Source: an uncultured bacterium (lineage in GTDB: Bacteria; Cyanobacteriota; Vampirovibrionia; Gastranaerophilales; Gastranaerophilaceae). Taken from it: a DNA stretch of 64,000 nucleotides. The notes under the pieces were generated by a model, which did no database searches, was not told the DNA's origin, and worked only from the letters and a program-made list of their open reading frames with translations. The stretch lies in the NCBI GenBank assembly GCA_902489575.1, contig CABUAQ010000001.1:1-64000 (forward strand), written 5' to 3'. Made by a program: the position numbers and the translations under genes. Below are positions 24,908 to 33,929 of the stretch, in pieces. The first letter of the stretch is position 1. The number at the start of each line of letters is the position of its first letter.

Positions 24908-26374
24908 TTATGCGTTAAAAATATTAAAGGATTTTTCTACGTTATTACTAATTACTTTTTTTACAGACTCATATTCTGTTTGTAATGCGTTATGCTCTGA
25001 TTCAAGTTTGTTTAATTGGAGGTCAAATTGTTTATCCTGACTTTCAATTTTATCCATTTGAGATTGATAAACTTGTTCTGCAACAACCATAGCTGCGGAA
25101 TCCTCTTGTTCTGTAATAGATTCATCACTATCAATAGTTGTCCCGACAAAAGCTTTATCTACTGTTGAATAATATGATAATGTTAAAGCTCCGGATTTTA
25201 ATTGTTTTACAAACCATTCAGTATCTTTAAAGTTTGTTTCATTATCAGTTGTTGTATAACCGCAAGAACTCATCTGATTAAAGATATTACGGTAATAAGT
25301 AACCATCTCTGCATCATATTTCAGAGTTTGAGAACTTCCTGAAACAGAGTTATTGTAATAAGCTTCTGTAATTGCAACAGCATAATCATATAATTCTCTT
25401 TGAGAAGCATTTGTACCTTCATAATTCAAGGCTTGAGACTGCTTAGTTACATCATAAACAACCCCGCCTTCATCAACATAAGAATTGTCAGACTGCCAGA
25501 TTAAATAGTTTTTCTGCTCATCACTGATTAAAGCATCTCCATTTGCATCAGTATCAGCATATAAAACATCATATTCCAAAGCTTCTTCAGAACCTTCCGG
25601 TTTAAAAAGAAACTTACCGGTTTCTGCATTATATGTAACATCATCAACAACTGTCCAATCATTGGTACCCTGCTGAGAAGCATTTTGATACCCGACAACA
25701 GTTTCAATTTTACCTGTAGCAGGATCCTCAACGTTTCTTGCTTCCAAAACATATCTGTTCTTATAATAACCCTGACTGTCTTTATCAAGATTGATTACCT
25801 GTCCGTCTTCGGTTGATGTGTAAGCGGTATTGTATGTAACATAACCGTCAAAAGACTCTTTGCTGAATGCAGTATAATCAAAACCTAAAATATGCTGTCC
25901 ATCCATATCATAAATACTTTTCCCGACTGATGATAAATATTTATCCCAGGCTTCGTGGATAGCTTCTTCAGATTTTGAATATTCATTTACGTTAATATCA
26001 GATTGAGTATAACCCAAATCTCTTAAAAGTTTATTAAAATCACCGTTATTTTTCTGATAGGCATTAGCAATCTGAGAACTTACCAAAACTTTACCGCTGT
26101 TATCCTTTACAAGGTACTGTTTACCTGAAGCAACAGAATTACATCCTGTTAATTGATTGTATGTTAAATCAGCATATGTTGCTTCCGTATTATTATAACC
26201 TGTAAGAACCTGATATTTTGTTTTTGCAAGAGCATCTAAATAAGCATCATTTATTTGTTCTGAATTATCAGACAGACGCTGCTTTGAATAAGCTAAAGAT
26301 TGCTGCTCCATTTCATTGTTAGAAAGTCTAGCAGTAATACTTAACAATCTGGCTTGTGATGCTGCCATACCCAT
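24908..26374 (-). CDS. Lineage-specific protein with helical ends, possibly secreted or surface-associated
   Basis: 488 aa from the ATG at 26374 (M-G-M-A-A-S-Q-A-R-L-L); a TTG seven codons upstream is less likely. The N-terminal 60 residues are helical and polar (S-I-T-A-R-L-S-N-N-E-M), the middle is Tyr/Asn/Thr-rich, and the last 70 form a heptad-like coiled coil (K-I-E-S-Q-D-K-Q-F-D-L-Q-L-N-K-L-E-S-E-H). There is no signal peptide and no membrane segment. Paired helical termini around a variable middle recall flagellin-like or secreted filament subunits, but I recognise no family and no flagellar genes are here. A terminator follows. Confidence 0.7.
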   Translation of the reverse strand: MGMAASQARLLSITARLSNNEMEQQSLAYSKQRLSDNSEQINDAYLDALAKTKYQVLTGYNNTEATYADLTYNQLTGCNSVASGKQYLVKDNSGKVLVSSQIANAYQKNNGDFNKLLRDLGYTQSDINVNEYSKSEEAIHEAWDKYLSSVGKSIYDMDGQHILGFDYTAFSKESFDGYVTYNTAYTSTEDGQVINLDKDSQGYYKNRYVLEARNVEDPATGKIETVVGYQNASQQGTNDWTVVDDVTYNAETGKFLFKPEGSEEALEYDVLYADTDANGDALISDEQKNYLIWQSDNSYVDEGGVVYDVTKQSQALNYEGTNASQRELYDYAVAITEAYYNNSVSGSSQTLKYDAEMVTYYRNIFNQMSSCGYTTTDNETNFKDTEWFVKQLKSGALTLSYYSTVDKAFVGTTIDSDESITEQEDSAAMVVAEQVYQSQMDKIESQDKQFDLQLNKLESEHNALQTEYESVKKVISNNVEKSFNIFNA

Positions 26375-26501
26375 AATATTAACAGTTCCTTTCAATAATT
26401 TTCGTATTCTTATTTATGATTACGGCTTAATTATTATGAAACTTTAGTTCTCGCCGGCTAATTGTTACAAATTTGTTACAAATATAAACTATAAATTATT
26501 T

Positions 26502-28373
26502 TTAAAGAACCTCAATATTGTTTTCGGCAAAATACAGTCGGAAAAAGAAACAAGCTACATGCTGTATAGAATCGACTCTTACCCACTGGCGGGTAGCCTT
26601 GAAGCGAATTGCGCCTTTAGATTTTTGAGGGTTTTTGTGAGCATATGTATTTTTATCAGAGTTATATAAAATCATTTGCGATTTTGCAGTCTTTCTGCAA
26701 GTATCCAATATTTGTTCTGCAAGTTCTGTCATTTCGAGATTTTTTGCAAGATAGTATGCTGCAATTAACCCCTCAGAACGTGAGCCGTCAGGATAAAAAT
26801 GATCACCATAATTGTAATAATATCCGCCTTCATAATCAATATACGGGGAATCATCCTTTTGATACGTTTTTTCAATCATTACTTTAGCATCATTGAATAC
26901 AAAATTTATAAGATTATCTTTTCTAAATTCAGGATTTTTAACCCATTCTTCTATTGCCTGCATAAGCCAGGCATCAGAAGGAAGTGCCGTGAATAAATCC
27001 GAATATAATTTTGGTCGTTCATCAACAATCCAATCCAGTGCAATCTTACATTTTCCAATAACCTGAGAACGCAGCAACTCATCATCTTGAAACTGGTTGA
27101 CAAAAAGCCCTAAACCCAGCAAAGCTTCTCCCGGATAATAAAAAGAAAATGTAGCTCTGCGTTCAGATCCACCTAAGTCTACAAGAGGTTCTCCGTCATT
27201 ATAAAGCGGATGGATATAATACCCAAGCATTTCACCTGTTTTATGAATTCTTGATAAAAGATGTCTTGTATATTTTTTTATATAGTCATCATAAGATTTA
27301 TCACCCGTTTGAGTCCGGTACTTCATCATAGCAATCAATATCATGCCGGTTCCGCCAAGCTTAGCCTTCTTATTATAAAAAACATATGCTCCAACTTGCC
27401 CGTCAATATTATGTTCTCTGGTAATTGAAGTAATAAAATCAATACCTCTTTTGGCAGAAATTATATATTTTTCATCGCCTGACAACTGATATGCCCTTAT
27501 AAGAGTAATAATCCCGCCGCAGTGTCGCAAATCATTATAATATAAATCATTTTCATGAGCATTCGGGTGTTCATGATCTTTATAATTATCCTCCTTGGCA
27601 TCATAGTAATACAAATACCTGCCATCTGCTTTTTGATATTTTACAATCCAATCAGCACCGTTCAATGCCATTGTCTTAATAACTTCAGGCGAATATTCAT
27701 ATAAAACATTGCCCCGGTACAAAGGTAAAACCGAATCCTGATAAGTTATAAATGCATGACTTTTTATAATGTATAAGTCATACATAGCCTGTTTTAATAT
27801 ACTTATACGTTCAGAAATTTTATTGGTTATATTTTTAATATGAGTTTTTCTAAGAATAGTGTTTAACGCAGATTTTAAATCCATCTGGCTCAGTACCCAG
27901 GCATCTGTCGGAGTGTAAATATAAGGAACGCCATTTAATACCAACTTTAAACCGCTTACACCGGGTTCAAATCTATATTCACTAAATTCTGAGTATTTTA
28001 TATCTTCAAGCTTGACAGGAATTTGTTCTGTTATAATCTCAATCATAATCCTACATTTACTCATATTGCCTGTCTCAAAATCTTTAAATGAAGGATAAGC
28101 TTTAATTTTTTCAATATTTCGGTTTATGGTCTGCACGAATGTTTTCCGGCAAGAGCCCCATCTAATCGGTTTTAAACCCTCCTGAAAAAGAGTTATATAA
28201 ACATAAGTATAACTTGCGTCATACCTTATAAACTCCTCAATATTTATTCCTGACAAATCAATATTATCATCTCCTGCCAGAGCCGCTCTTATTCGCAACA
28301 ACAGCTCGTTTACCTGTGAAAAATCTTTGCAGTAATACTCTTTTTCTATTTCATTTTCTTTTGAATAATCCAT
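26502..28373 (-). CDS. Large soluble protein with an (alpha/alpha)6-barrel-like domain
   Basis: 623 aa, no signal peptide or membrane segment. Residues about 30-190 contain G-L-K-P-I-R-W-G-S-C and P-G-V-S-G-L-K-L-V-L-N-G, weakly like AMMECR1-type domains. From about 220 on, repeated helix pairs carry carbohydrate-enzyme-like patterns: W-I-V-K-Y-Q-K-A-D-G-R-Y, H-C-G-G-I-I-T-L-I-R-A-Y, G-G-T-G-M-I-L-I-A-M, Y-Y-P-G-E-A-L-L-G-L and D-A-W-L-M-Q-A, as in six-hairpin glycosidases, lyases or epimerases. The fold is a pattern-based guess; substrate unknown. TAGAAT sits 7 nt before the ATG and there is no SD. Confidence 0.6.
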   Translation of the reverse strand: MDYSKENEIEKEYYCKDFSQVNELLLRIRAALAGDDNIDLSGINIEEFIRYDASYTYVYITLFQEGLKPIRWGSCRKTFVQTINRNIEKIKAYPSFKDFETGNMSKCRIMIEIITEQIPVKLEDIKYSEFSEYRFEPGVSGLKLVLNGVPYIYTPTDAWVLSQMDLKSALNTILRKTHIKNITNKISERISILKQAMYDLYIIKSHAFITYQDSVLPLYRGNVLYEYSPEVIKTMALNGADWIVKYQKADGRYLYYYDAKEDNYKDHEHPNAHENDLYYNDLRHCGGIITLIRAYQLSGDEKYIISAKRGIDFITSITREHNIDGQVGAYVFYNKKAKLGGTGMILIAMMKYRTQTGDKSYDDYIKKYTRHLLSRIHKTGEMLGYYIHPLYNDGEPLVDLGGSERRATFSFYYPGEALLGLGLFVNQFQDDELLRSQVIGKCKIALDWIVDERPKLYSDLFTALPSDAWLMQAIEEWVKNPEFRKDNLINFVFNDAKVMIEKTYQKDDSPYIDYEGGYYYNYGDHFYPDGSRSEGLIAAYYLAKNLEMTELAEQILDTCRKTAKSQMILYNSDKNTYAHKNPQKSKGAIRFKATRQWVRVDSIQHVACFFFRLYFAENNIEVL

Positions 28374-28432
28374 AGGTTACATTCTACATATAAATTTTAC
28401 GCAAGTCAGAAATATTAAAAAACGTAACAATT

Positions 28433-28461
28433 TTGCTTGATATAAAACTATATGCTAATTT
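28433..28461 (+). promoter_or_regulatory. Promoter of the GGDEF gene
   Basis: TTGCTT (28433-28438) and TAATTT (28456-28461) are 17 nt apart. Unlike many promoters here, it leaves a short leader with an SD (AAAGGAT) before the ATG at 28481. Confidence 0.45.
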
Positions 28462-28480
28462 GTAGATGAAAGGATAGGTT

Positions 28481-29356
28481 ATGAAGAATATTGTAATTTA
28501 CACGGATAAAAAGTCTTCTGCGCTTGCTGATGTTATATCTAACATTGATGATATAAATGTAAGACTTGAAGATGCTGCAAATATAAAAGATTATGAAACA
28601 TTAAATCCGGGAGTAATAATTGTAGAAAGTGTTCCTGATATTAAAGATGTCTTAATGGTAACAAAATTTAAATTTCCAATTTTGTTCATAGGAGAAATTT
28701 TCAAGGGCTGCACAGTACGTGCTGTAGCGTTTGACTACATTAAAACACCCGTTGACAATCAAGAACTTGTTGTGAGAGTAAAAAACATGCTAAAAATCAA
28801 AGAATTAAGAGATAAATTAAAAACTCTTGCTACAACTGATGAATTAACAGGTTTACACAACAGAAAATATTTACTTGAACGTATGGAGCAAGAAATTTCC
28901 CGTTCAAAACGTTACGGGAATGCTCTATCAGTATTATTATTTGACTTAGACTTTTTCAAAGTTGTAAATGATATTTACGGATATGAGTGGGGCGATGTCT
29001 TACTACGCTCAATTGCAGATAAACTTAAACAGCTTATCAGAAAAGAAGATATCTTAACTCGCTACGGAGATGAAGAATTTATCGTAGTTCTTCCTAATAC
29101 ATCTGAAGATAACGCATTTTTATTTGCAGAACGATTCAGAAAAGATATCGAAAAAATGGAATTTATTCCGGCAGGAGAAGAAGAACGTCATCCTATTACT
29201 ATTTCAGGGGGGATATCAACATTCCCTTGCATTCCTGATACCGAAGAAGACGCAAATACAATAATCCGTTATGCAGAACACGCATTATATAACGCTAAAA
29301 AACGCGGAAAAAATAAAATTGTACAATTCTCTCAGCTAAACCTTGGAGAAGGCTAA
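28481..29356 (+). CDS. GGDEF-domain protein with variant G-D-E-E-F active site
   Basis: 291 aa, cytosolic. Residues 1-105 form a receiver-like domain without a clear phospho-acceptor Asp; a short helix (to about 117) links to a GGDEF domain (T-T-D-E-L-T-G-L-H-N-R at 118-128, F-D-L-D-F-F-K metal site near 154-160). The active-site loop reads G-D-E-E-F (196-200) instead of GG[D/E]EF: the second glycine is Asp, while the metal-binding acid and E-F remain. The inhibitory site R-x-x-D lies five residues before. It may be a weak cyclase or a c-di-GMP receptor. SD AAAGGAT is present. Confidence 0.9.
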   Translation: MKNIVIYTDKKSSALADVISNIDDINVRLEDAANIKDYETLNPGVIIVESVPDIKDVLMVTKFKFPILFIGEIFKGCTVRAVAFDYIKTPVDNQELVVRVKNMLKIKELRDKLKTLATTDELTGLHNRKYLLERMEQEISRSKRYGNALSVLLFDLDFFKVVNDIYGYEWGDVLLRSIADKLKQLIRKEDILTRYGDEEFIVVLPNTSEDNAFLFAERFRKDIEKMEFIPAGEEERHPITISGGISTFPCIPDTEEDANTIIRYAEHALYNAKKRGKNKIVQFSQLNLGEG

Positions 29357-29430
29357 GAGAACAAGCCCGTTAATTCGAGGCTTAACAAAAATCCTTTCTG
29401 AACACTTACATAGTGTAAATCTGGTTAATA

Positions 29431-29465
29431 GGCGGTAATTCATCACTCTACCGCCTTTATTTTTT
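29431..29465 (+). terminator. Terminator downstream of the GGDEF gene
   Basis: GGCGGTA (29431-29437) pairs with TACCGCC (29449-29455), followed by TTTATTTTTT. It lies 75 bp past the stop, so the message has a sizeable 3' UTR that includes a second small hairpin (ACAC...GTGT near 29400-29416). Confidence 0.85.
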
Positions 29466-29514
29466 GCAAAAATATTCTATATTTAGCACTTTAATTCTAA
29501 GTAAGTTTGAGATG

Positions 29515-29542
29515 TTGAAATTTATAAATTTATCATTAGATA
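29515..29542 (+). promoter_or_regulatory. Probable leaderless promoter of the DnaJ-like gene
   Basis: TTGAAA (29515-29520), 16-nt spacer, TAGATA (29537-29542), then 6 nt to the ATG at 29549; no SD. Confidence 0.5.
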
Positions 29543-29548
29543 AACAGT

Positions 29549-30616
29549 ATGGCGTTTAATAATCTTGAAAATTACTATGAAATTTTAGGAGTAAGTGTAA
29601 ATTCCACAACAGCAGAAATTAAATCTGCTTATCGTAAACTTGCCAGAAAATATCACCCGGATATAAACAAAGCCGCTGATGCCATGAACAAATTTAAAAA
29701 TATCACCAAGGCTTATGAAACCCTTTCTAATCAAAAATTAAGAGAACAATATAATACATTAAACGGCTTTTTTAGAACAGAAACAACTCAAACAACATCA
29801 CCCGAAAAAGCTCAAGAAGAATATAGCAAAGATTACAAAGATAAAAAAACTCAAAACACAACAACACCCAATTCAAATAAACAATCTACAAAACAACGAA
29901 ACAAACAAAAAACAGGCTTTATAAAAGTTTTAAAAGTAATGTTTGCAAAATTAAAAAGACAAAAACGAGCAAAAAATAATAAAAAACCTCAAAAAGGGGA
30001 AAATATTACAACAGATATCACTATATCTACAGACGAAGTTATAACAGGGAGCAAAAGAATAATAAACATCCTCTCAACACAAACTTGTCCAAAATGCTCT
30101 GGACACCACTTTATAAATGGCGGCAAATGTATGGAATGCAACGGCACAGGCGAAGTTTCAAGACGAAAAAAAATAACAGTGACAATTCCAAAAGGAATTA
30201 AAGACGGGGCAAAACTACGCCTAAAAGGAGAAGGAGCCTCCGGTAAAAACGGAGGAGCTAACGGCGATTTATATATAAATGTCAAAGTAGAAACCAAAAC
30301 CCAAATCCATTTCGATAAACTAAATATTTATTACAATGTTCCAATTACTCCGTTTGAAGCCGCACTTGGAGAAGAAATAAAAGTTCCTACTTTTGACGGC
30401 ACAATAAAACTTAAACTACCTAAAAACACCTGCTCCGGACAAAAATTCAGAATCTCCAAACAAGGAATAAAGAAAAACGGAAAAATCGGTGATTTAATTA
30501 TAACTGTAAGTATTGAATTTTCTCATAATTTGTCGGAAGATGAAATTAAGCTGTATGAAAAGCTTAAAAATTTGTCAAAAGATAATGTGAGAAAGAATTT
30601 AATGAATGAAAACTAA
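29549..30616 (+). CDS. DnaJ-like co-chaperone with a shortened zinc region
   Basis: 355 aa. The J domain (residues about 7-68) has the H-P-D tripeptide needed to stimulate Hsp70 and the usual Y-Y-E-I-L-G-V and A-Y-R-K-L-A-R-K-Y-H-P-D pattern. The linker is long, basic and Thr/Gln/Lys-rich rather than Gly/Phe-rich. The zinc region has only two C-x-x-C-x-G motifs (C-P-K-C-S-G and C-M-E-C-N-G-T-G) where classical DnaJ has four, so at most one zinc centre. DnaJ_C peptide-binding folds follow. It overlaps queE by 11 bp. It is likely a specialised J protein rather than the main DnaJ. Confidence 0.85.
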   Translation: MAFNNLENYYEILGVSVNSTTAEIKSAYRKLARKYHPDINKAADAMNKFKNITKAYETLSNQKLREQYNTLNGFFRTETTQTTSPEKAQEEYSKDYKDKKTQNTTTPNSNKQSTKQRNKQKTGFIKVLKVMFAKLKRQKRAKNNKKPQKGENITTDITISTDEVITGSKRIINILSTQTCPKCSGHHFINGGKCMECNGTGEVSRRKKITVTIPKGIKDGAKLRLKGEGASGKNGGANGDLYINVKVETKTQIHFDKLNIYYNVPITPFEAALGEEIKVPTFDGTIKLKLPKNTCSGQKFRISKQGIKKNGKIGDLIITVSIEFSHNLSEDEIKLYEKLKNLSKDNVRKNLMNEN

Positions 30617-31265
30617 AGTAAATGAAATATTCTCATCTATTCAAGGAGAAGGTCCTGTTGTTGGGTATAAACAATTATTTATAAGGTTTTGCAGATGTAA
30701 CCTCAACTGTTCATACTGCGATACAGAATTCAAAACAGGAATTGAATATACTCCGCAGGAACTTACAAAAAAAATAATATCAGAGTATGACCTGAAATCT
30801 TTTCATTCAATTTCGCTGACAGGCGGAGAACCTCTTTTAGAAATCGATTTTTTGAAAGAATTTCTACCATTAGTCCACGATAAAATAAAAATCTATCTTG
30901 AAACAAATGCAACCCTTACTGACAATTTAACAAAAATTGCATCTATGATTGATATTGTTTCAGCAGATATTAAACTTGAAAAAAATATTTATGAAACGCA
31001 TAGAGAATTTTTTAAACAATGCAAAGGAATTGAAACATTTGCAAAAATAGTTTTTGATGAAAATATTACAACAGAACAAATTGAAAAATGCTGTCAAATC
31101 GGTAAGGATTATGACATTGAACTTATTCTCCAGCCTAAAATGATTAAAAATAATAAAATGTCTGTAAGCTCAGATTTTTGCAACAAAATTTTGGACAAAT
31201 TTACTTCAATCTATCCCAAAACAAGACTTATTCCTCAAGTGCATAAATTCATTAACGTAAGGTAA
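30606..31265 (+). CDS. queE: 7-carboxy-7-deazaguanine synthase (QueE)
   Basis: 219 aa radical SAM enzyme that converts 6-carboxytetrahydropterin into CDG in queuosine precursor synthesis. The start I-F-S-S-I-Q-G-E-G is diagnostic; the 4Fe-4S ligands are C-N-L-N-C-S-Y-C (C-x3-C-x2-C), followed by D-T-E-F, and S-L-T-G-G-E-P-L-L binds SAM. No other queuosine gene (queC, queD, queF) is nearby. It overlaps the DnaJ-like gene by 11 bp, so the two are co-transcribed. Confidence 0.92.
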   Translation: MKTKVNEIFSSIQGEGPVVGYKQLFIRFCRCNLNCSYCDTEFKTGIEYTPQELTKKIISEYDLKSFHSISLTGGEPLLEIDFLKEFLPLVHDKIKIYLETNATLTDNLTKIASMIDIVSADIKLEKNIYETHREFFKQCKGIETFAKIVFDENITTEQIEKCCQIGKDYDIELILQPKMIKNNKMSVSSDFCNKILDKFTSIYPKTRLIPQVHKFINVR

Positions 31266-31306
31266 AAGACAAGAATTTAAACACCTATTGCGCATTCATT
31301 ATATTA

Positions 31307-31798
31307 TCAAGGCTCTTGGTTCATTAACATTCTACCTTTTTCAAAATCCGCCTTTGCACCGGAAACATCTGAAGTATTAAATTTTAACAGGCCTCGCAGC
31401 CATATACAATCGCCATTATTTGGATTAATACGCAAACAGGCCGATATATCCTGCTTCGCACCCTGCACATTATTTAAATCCTCTTTTATTGCCGCACGCC
31501 AATAATATGCATCATCAGATTTTGGATTTAACTTAATTGCTTTATTTAAATCTTCAATAGCCGATTGCTTTTGATTCAGGTCATCTTTGGCAATTGCACG
31601 GCTGACATATAATTCAGCATCGTCAGGATACTTTCTAAGTGCAGAATTAATAACATTAATTGCTTCCTGAGGTTTTTCTTCATAGATTAAATCTGTCACC
31701 TTAAAACGAATATCTCTAAGTTCATCAGCGTAAACACAAACATTTGAAATAGCAGTAAATACAACAGTTACACACAATGCTATTAAAAATTTATTCAT
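31307..31798 (-). CDS. Secreted TPR-repeat protein
   Basis: 163 aa with a signal peptide (residues 1-24, cleavage after V-Y-A). Three or four TPR units follow (A-E-L-Y-V-S-R-A-I-A-K-D-D-L-N, D-A-Y-Y-W-R-A-A-I-K-E-D-L-N, G-D-C-I-W-L-R-G-L-L-K). The start overlaps the previous TPR gene by 4 bp and has GAGGGAG upstream. It is a paralogue of that gene. Periplasmic or outer-membrane scaffold role is inferred. Confidence 0.85.
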   Translation of the reverse strand: MNKFLIALCVTVVFTAISNVCVYADELRDIRFKVTDLIYEEKPQEAINVINSALRKYPDDAELYVSRAIAKDDLNQKQSAIEDLNKAIKLNPKSDDAYYWRAAIKEDLNNVQGAKQDISACLRINPNNGDCIWLRGLLKFNTSDVSGAKADFEKGRMLMNQEP

Positions 31799-32325
31799 TC
31801 TTTATGTTCTCCCTCTTTTATATTATTCTGCTCTTGTTCATCATAAAGTTCATTTGCAATATTTAAGTCATCATTTGCCCCTTTTAAATCACCCATTTTC
31901 AATTTAACGCAAGCCCTCATTGAATATGCAGAACTATCTTTAGGGTTAATTTTCAAAGCGTGATTATAATCCTCAAGAGCACCTTTATCATCTTCTATAT
32001 CAGATTTTGTCATCCCGCGCATTACATAAATACTGCTTTCTTTGGGATTTAACCTGATTGCAGTATCAAAATCATCAATCGCAGATTTCGATTCACCCTG
32101 ATGAGATTTTATTGCCCCGCTCCAATAGTATAATTCTGCCTCGTTAGGGTATTTTTTTAATGCTGTATTACATTTTGCCAAAGCTTCATCATATTTTTCA
32201 GAGTTTGCCAGTGTGCCAATCTCTGAAATAATTTGAAGGCGTTCCATATCAGAAGAATATGCAAAATTATTTATACCTAAAAACAAGCCTGCAATCAGCC
32301 CCGCTGTTATTATAAATTTTCTCAA
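31795..32325 (-). CDS. Secreted TPR-repeat protein
   Basis: 176 aa with a TTG start supported by AGGAG 8-9 nt upstream and by the signal peptide that begins there (R-K-F-I-I-T-A-G-L-I-A-G-L-F-L-G, cleavage near A-Y-S). Four TPR units with the L-N-P-K/I-N-P-K-D spacing follow (A-E-L-Y-Y-W-S-G-A-I, S-S-I-Y-V-M-R-G-M-T, S-S-A-Y-S-M-R-A-C-V). The tail is acidic. It overlaps its paralogue downstream by 4 bp; the pair is an operon. Confidence 0.85.
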   Translation of the reverse strand: MRKFIITAGLIAGLFLGINNFAYSSDMERLQIISEIGTLANSEKYDEALAKCNTALKKYPNEAELYYWSGAIKSHQGESKSAIDDFDTAIRLNPKESSIYVMRGMTKSDIEDDKGALEDYNHALKINPKDSSAYSMRACVKLKMGDLKGANDDLNIANELYDEQEQNNIKEGEHKE

Positions 32326-32426
32326 TTAACAACTCCTATAACATATTAACCGAATTAATTATAACATATCTCGCTAAGCTTTACTACTTTGTATAAATAT
32401 TTATTAATTAAAGATTTTATAGTAAT

Positions 32427-33005
32427 ATGTTAGAAAAACAGATAGAAAGAAGAATATTACATTACGGAGAACCCTCATTACGGCAAGTATCCAAAGAAGT
32501 ACATAAAGTATCTAAAAAAGTTTCCGATTTAGTTAGAGATCTATTAGATACAATGTATGCACAAAATGGAGTCGGACTTGCTGCACCGCAAATAGGAGAA
32601 AACGTCAGAGTTTTTGTCATTGACGTGTCAACAGGAAACGAACCGCTTAATCCGATTGTTTTTATCAACCCGAAAATAATAAAAAAAAGCGGTGCAATCA
32701 AAAGTAATGAAGGATGTTTAAGTTTCCCTGAAGCTTATACTGATGTAAAACGCTACAAAAATATTATGGTAAAAGCTCTGAATGAACATGGAAAACCCTT
32801 TGTTATGGAAGCTAAAGACGGAACATTATTAGCTCGTGCTATCCAACACGAAAATGATCACTTAGACGGAATTTTATTTATTGATCACTGTATCAACAGA
32901 TTTGAAACAGAAGCTGTATTAAAAAAATACAACCTGCCGGATCTTGAGCCGGATTTACTAGTTGAGGAAAAAGAATTAGAGGAAGAACTTGCAAAAAATG
33001 ATTAA
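32427..33005 (+). CDS. def: Peptide deformylase
   Basis: 192 aa metallo-enzyme that removes the formyl group from nascent proteins. All three motifs are present: G-V-G-L-A-A-P-Q-I-G (I), E-G-C-L-S-F-P-E (II, metal-ligand Cys) and Q-H-E-N-D-H-L-D-G (III, two His ligands and catalytic Glu). A C-terminal acidic extension of about 20 residues (V-E-E-K-E-L-E-E-E-L) exceeds the core. It overlaps fmt by 8 bp, the classic def-fmt pair. Confidence 0.97.
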   Translation: MLEKQIERRILHYGEPSLRQVSKEVHKVSKKVSDLVRDLLDTMYAQNGVGLAAPQIGENVRVFVIDVSTGNEPLNPIVFINPKIIKKSGAIKSNEGCLSFPEAYTDVKRYKNIMVKALNEHGKPFVMEAKDGTLLARAIQHENDHLDGILFIDHCINRFETEAVLKKYNLPDLEPDLLVEEKELEEELAKND

Positions 33006-33912
33006 AATAGTATTTTTTGGAACACCTGATATAGGATTAAAATCACTTGAATATTTAAACAATTCAGATAAAATCGAGGTTTGTGCAGTTGTAACCCAAC
33101 CGGACAAACCGGCAGGCAGGGGGCATAAGCTCCAAATGTCCCCGATAAAAAAATACGCGCTGGAACATAATCTTCCTGTTTTCCAACCAAAATCCATAAG
33201 AAAAGAACCTGAAATCCAAGAAGAGTTAAAAAAACTTGCTCCGGATTTTTTCGTAACTTTTGCATTTGGTCAAATTTTATCGCAAGAAGTTTTAGATATT
33301 CCAAAATATGAAACTATCAATTTGCACGCTTCACTATTACCAAAGTACAGAGGAGCAAATCCTATTCAGCGTGCAATTATAAATGGTGATAAGGAAACAG
33401 GTATTTGTACAATGATAACAGAACTAGGATTAGATTGCGGTGATGTTTGCCAAAAACTTGTCATACCAATTCCAGATACAATGAACTGTGAAGAACTTTG
33501 GAATGAAATTGCCCAAAAATCTCCACAAATGATTGAACAAACTTTAATAGGGTTAGAAAATAAAACATTGACTCCGGTAAAACAATGTGAAAACGGGATT
33601 TGTATGGCAAACAAACTTTCCAAAGATGAATGTAAAATTGATTGGAACAAATCTAATGAAGAAATTCATAACCTGGTAAGAGGAATTTGCCGGTGCCCAA
33701 GTGCTTATTTTATGTTCAATGACAAAATCATAAAAGTTATTGAGGCAAAACCGATTGAAGGTAGCGGAAATATTGGTAAAGTTACCTCACATTCAAAAGA
33801 AGGAGTTGATATAGCTTGCGGATGCGGACTTTTAAGGCTTATAAAAGTAAAACCTGAAGGTAAAAGTGAAATGCTTGCAAAAGATTGGTATAACGGAGTT
33901 AAAAAAGGATAA
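32998..33912 (+). CDS. fmt: Methionyl-tRNA formyltransferase
   Basis: 304 aa from the ATG at 32998 (M-I-K-I-V-F-F-G-T-P-D); an in-frame TTG three codons earlier is not needed. The enzyme formylates initiator Met-tRNA with 10-formyltetrahydrofolate. The catalytic block H-A-S-L-L-P-K-Y-R-G-A-N-P-I-Q-R-A-I and the S-L-L-P folate loop are present, as is E-L-G-L-D-C-G-D-V. It overlaps def by 8 bp and is followed by aroH after 17 bp. Confidence 0.97.
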   Translation: MIKIVFFGTPDIGLKSLEYLNNSDKIEVCAVVTQPDKPAGRGHKLQMSPIKKYALEHNLPVFQPKSIRKEPEIQEELKKLAPDFFVTFAFGQILSQEVLDIPKYETINLHASLLPKYRGANPIQRAIINGDKETGICTMITELGLDCGDVCQKLVIPIPDTMNCEELWNEIAQKSPQMIEQTLIGLENKTLTPVKQCENGICMANKLSKDECKIDWNKSNEEIHNLVRGICRCPSAYFMFNDKIIKVIEAKPIEGSGNIGKVTSHSKEGVDIACGCGLLRLIKVKPEGKSEMLAKDWYNGVKKG

Positions 33913-33929
33913 AGGGGTAATTTCAAACA

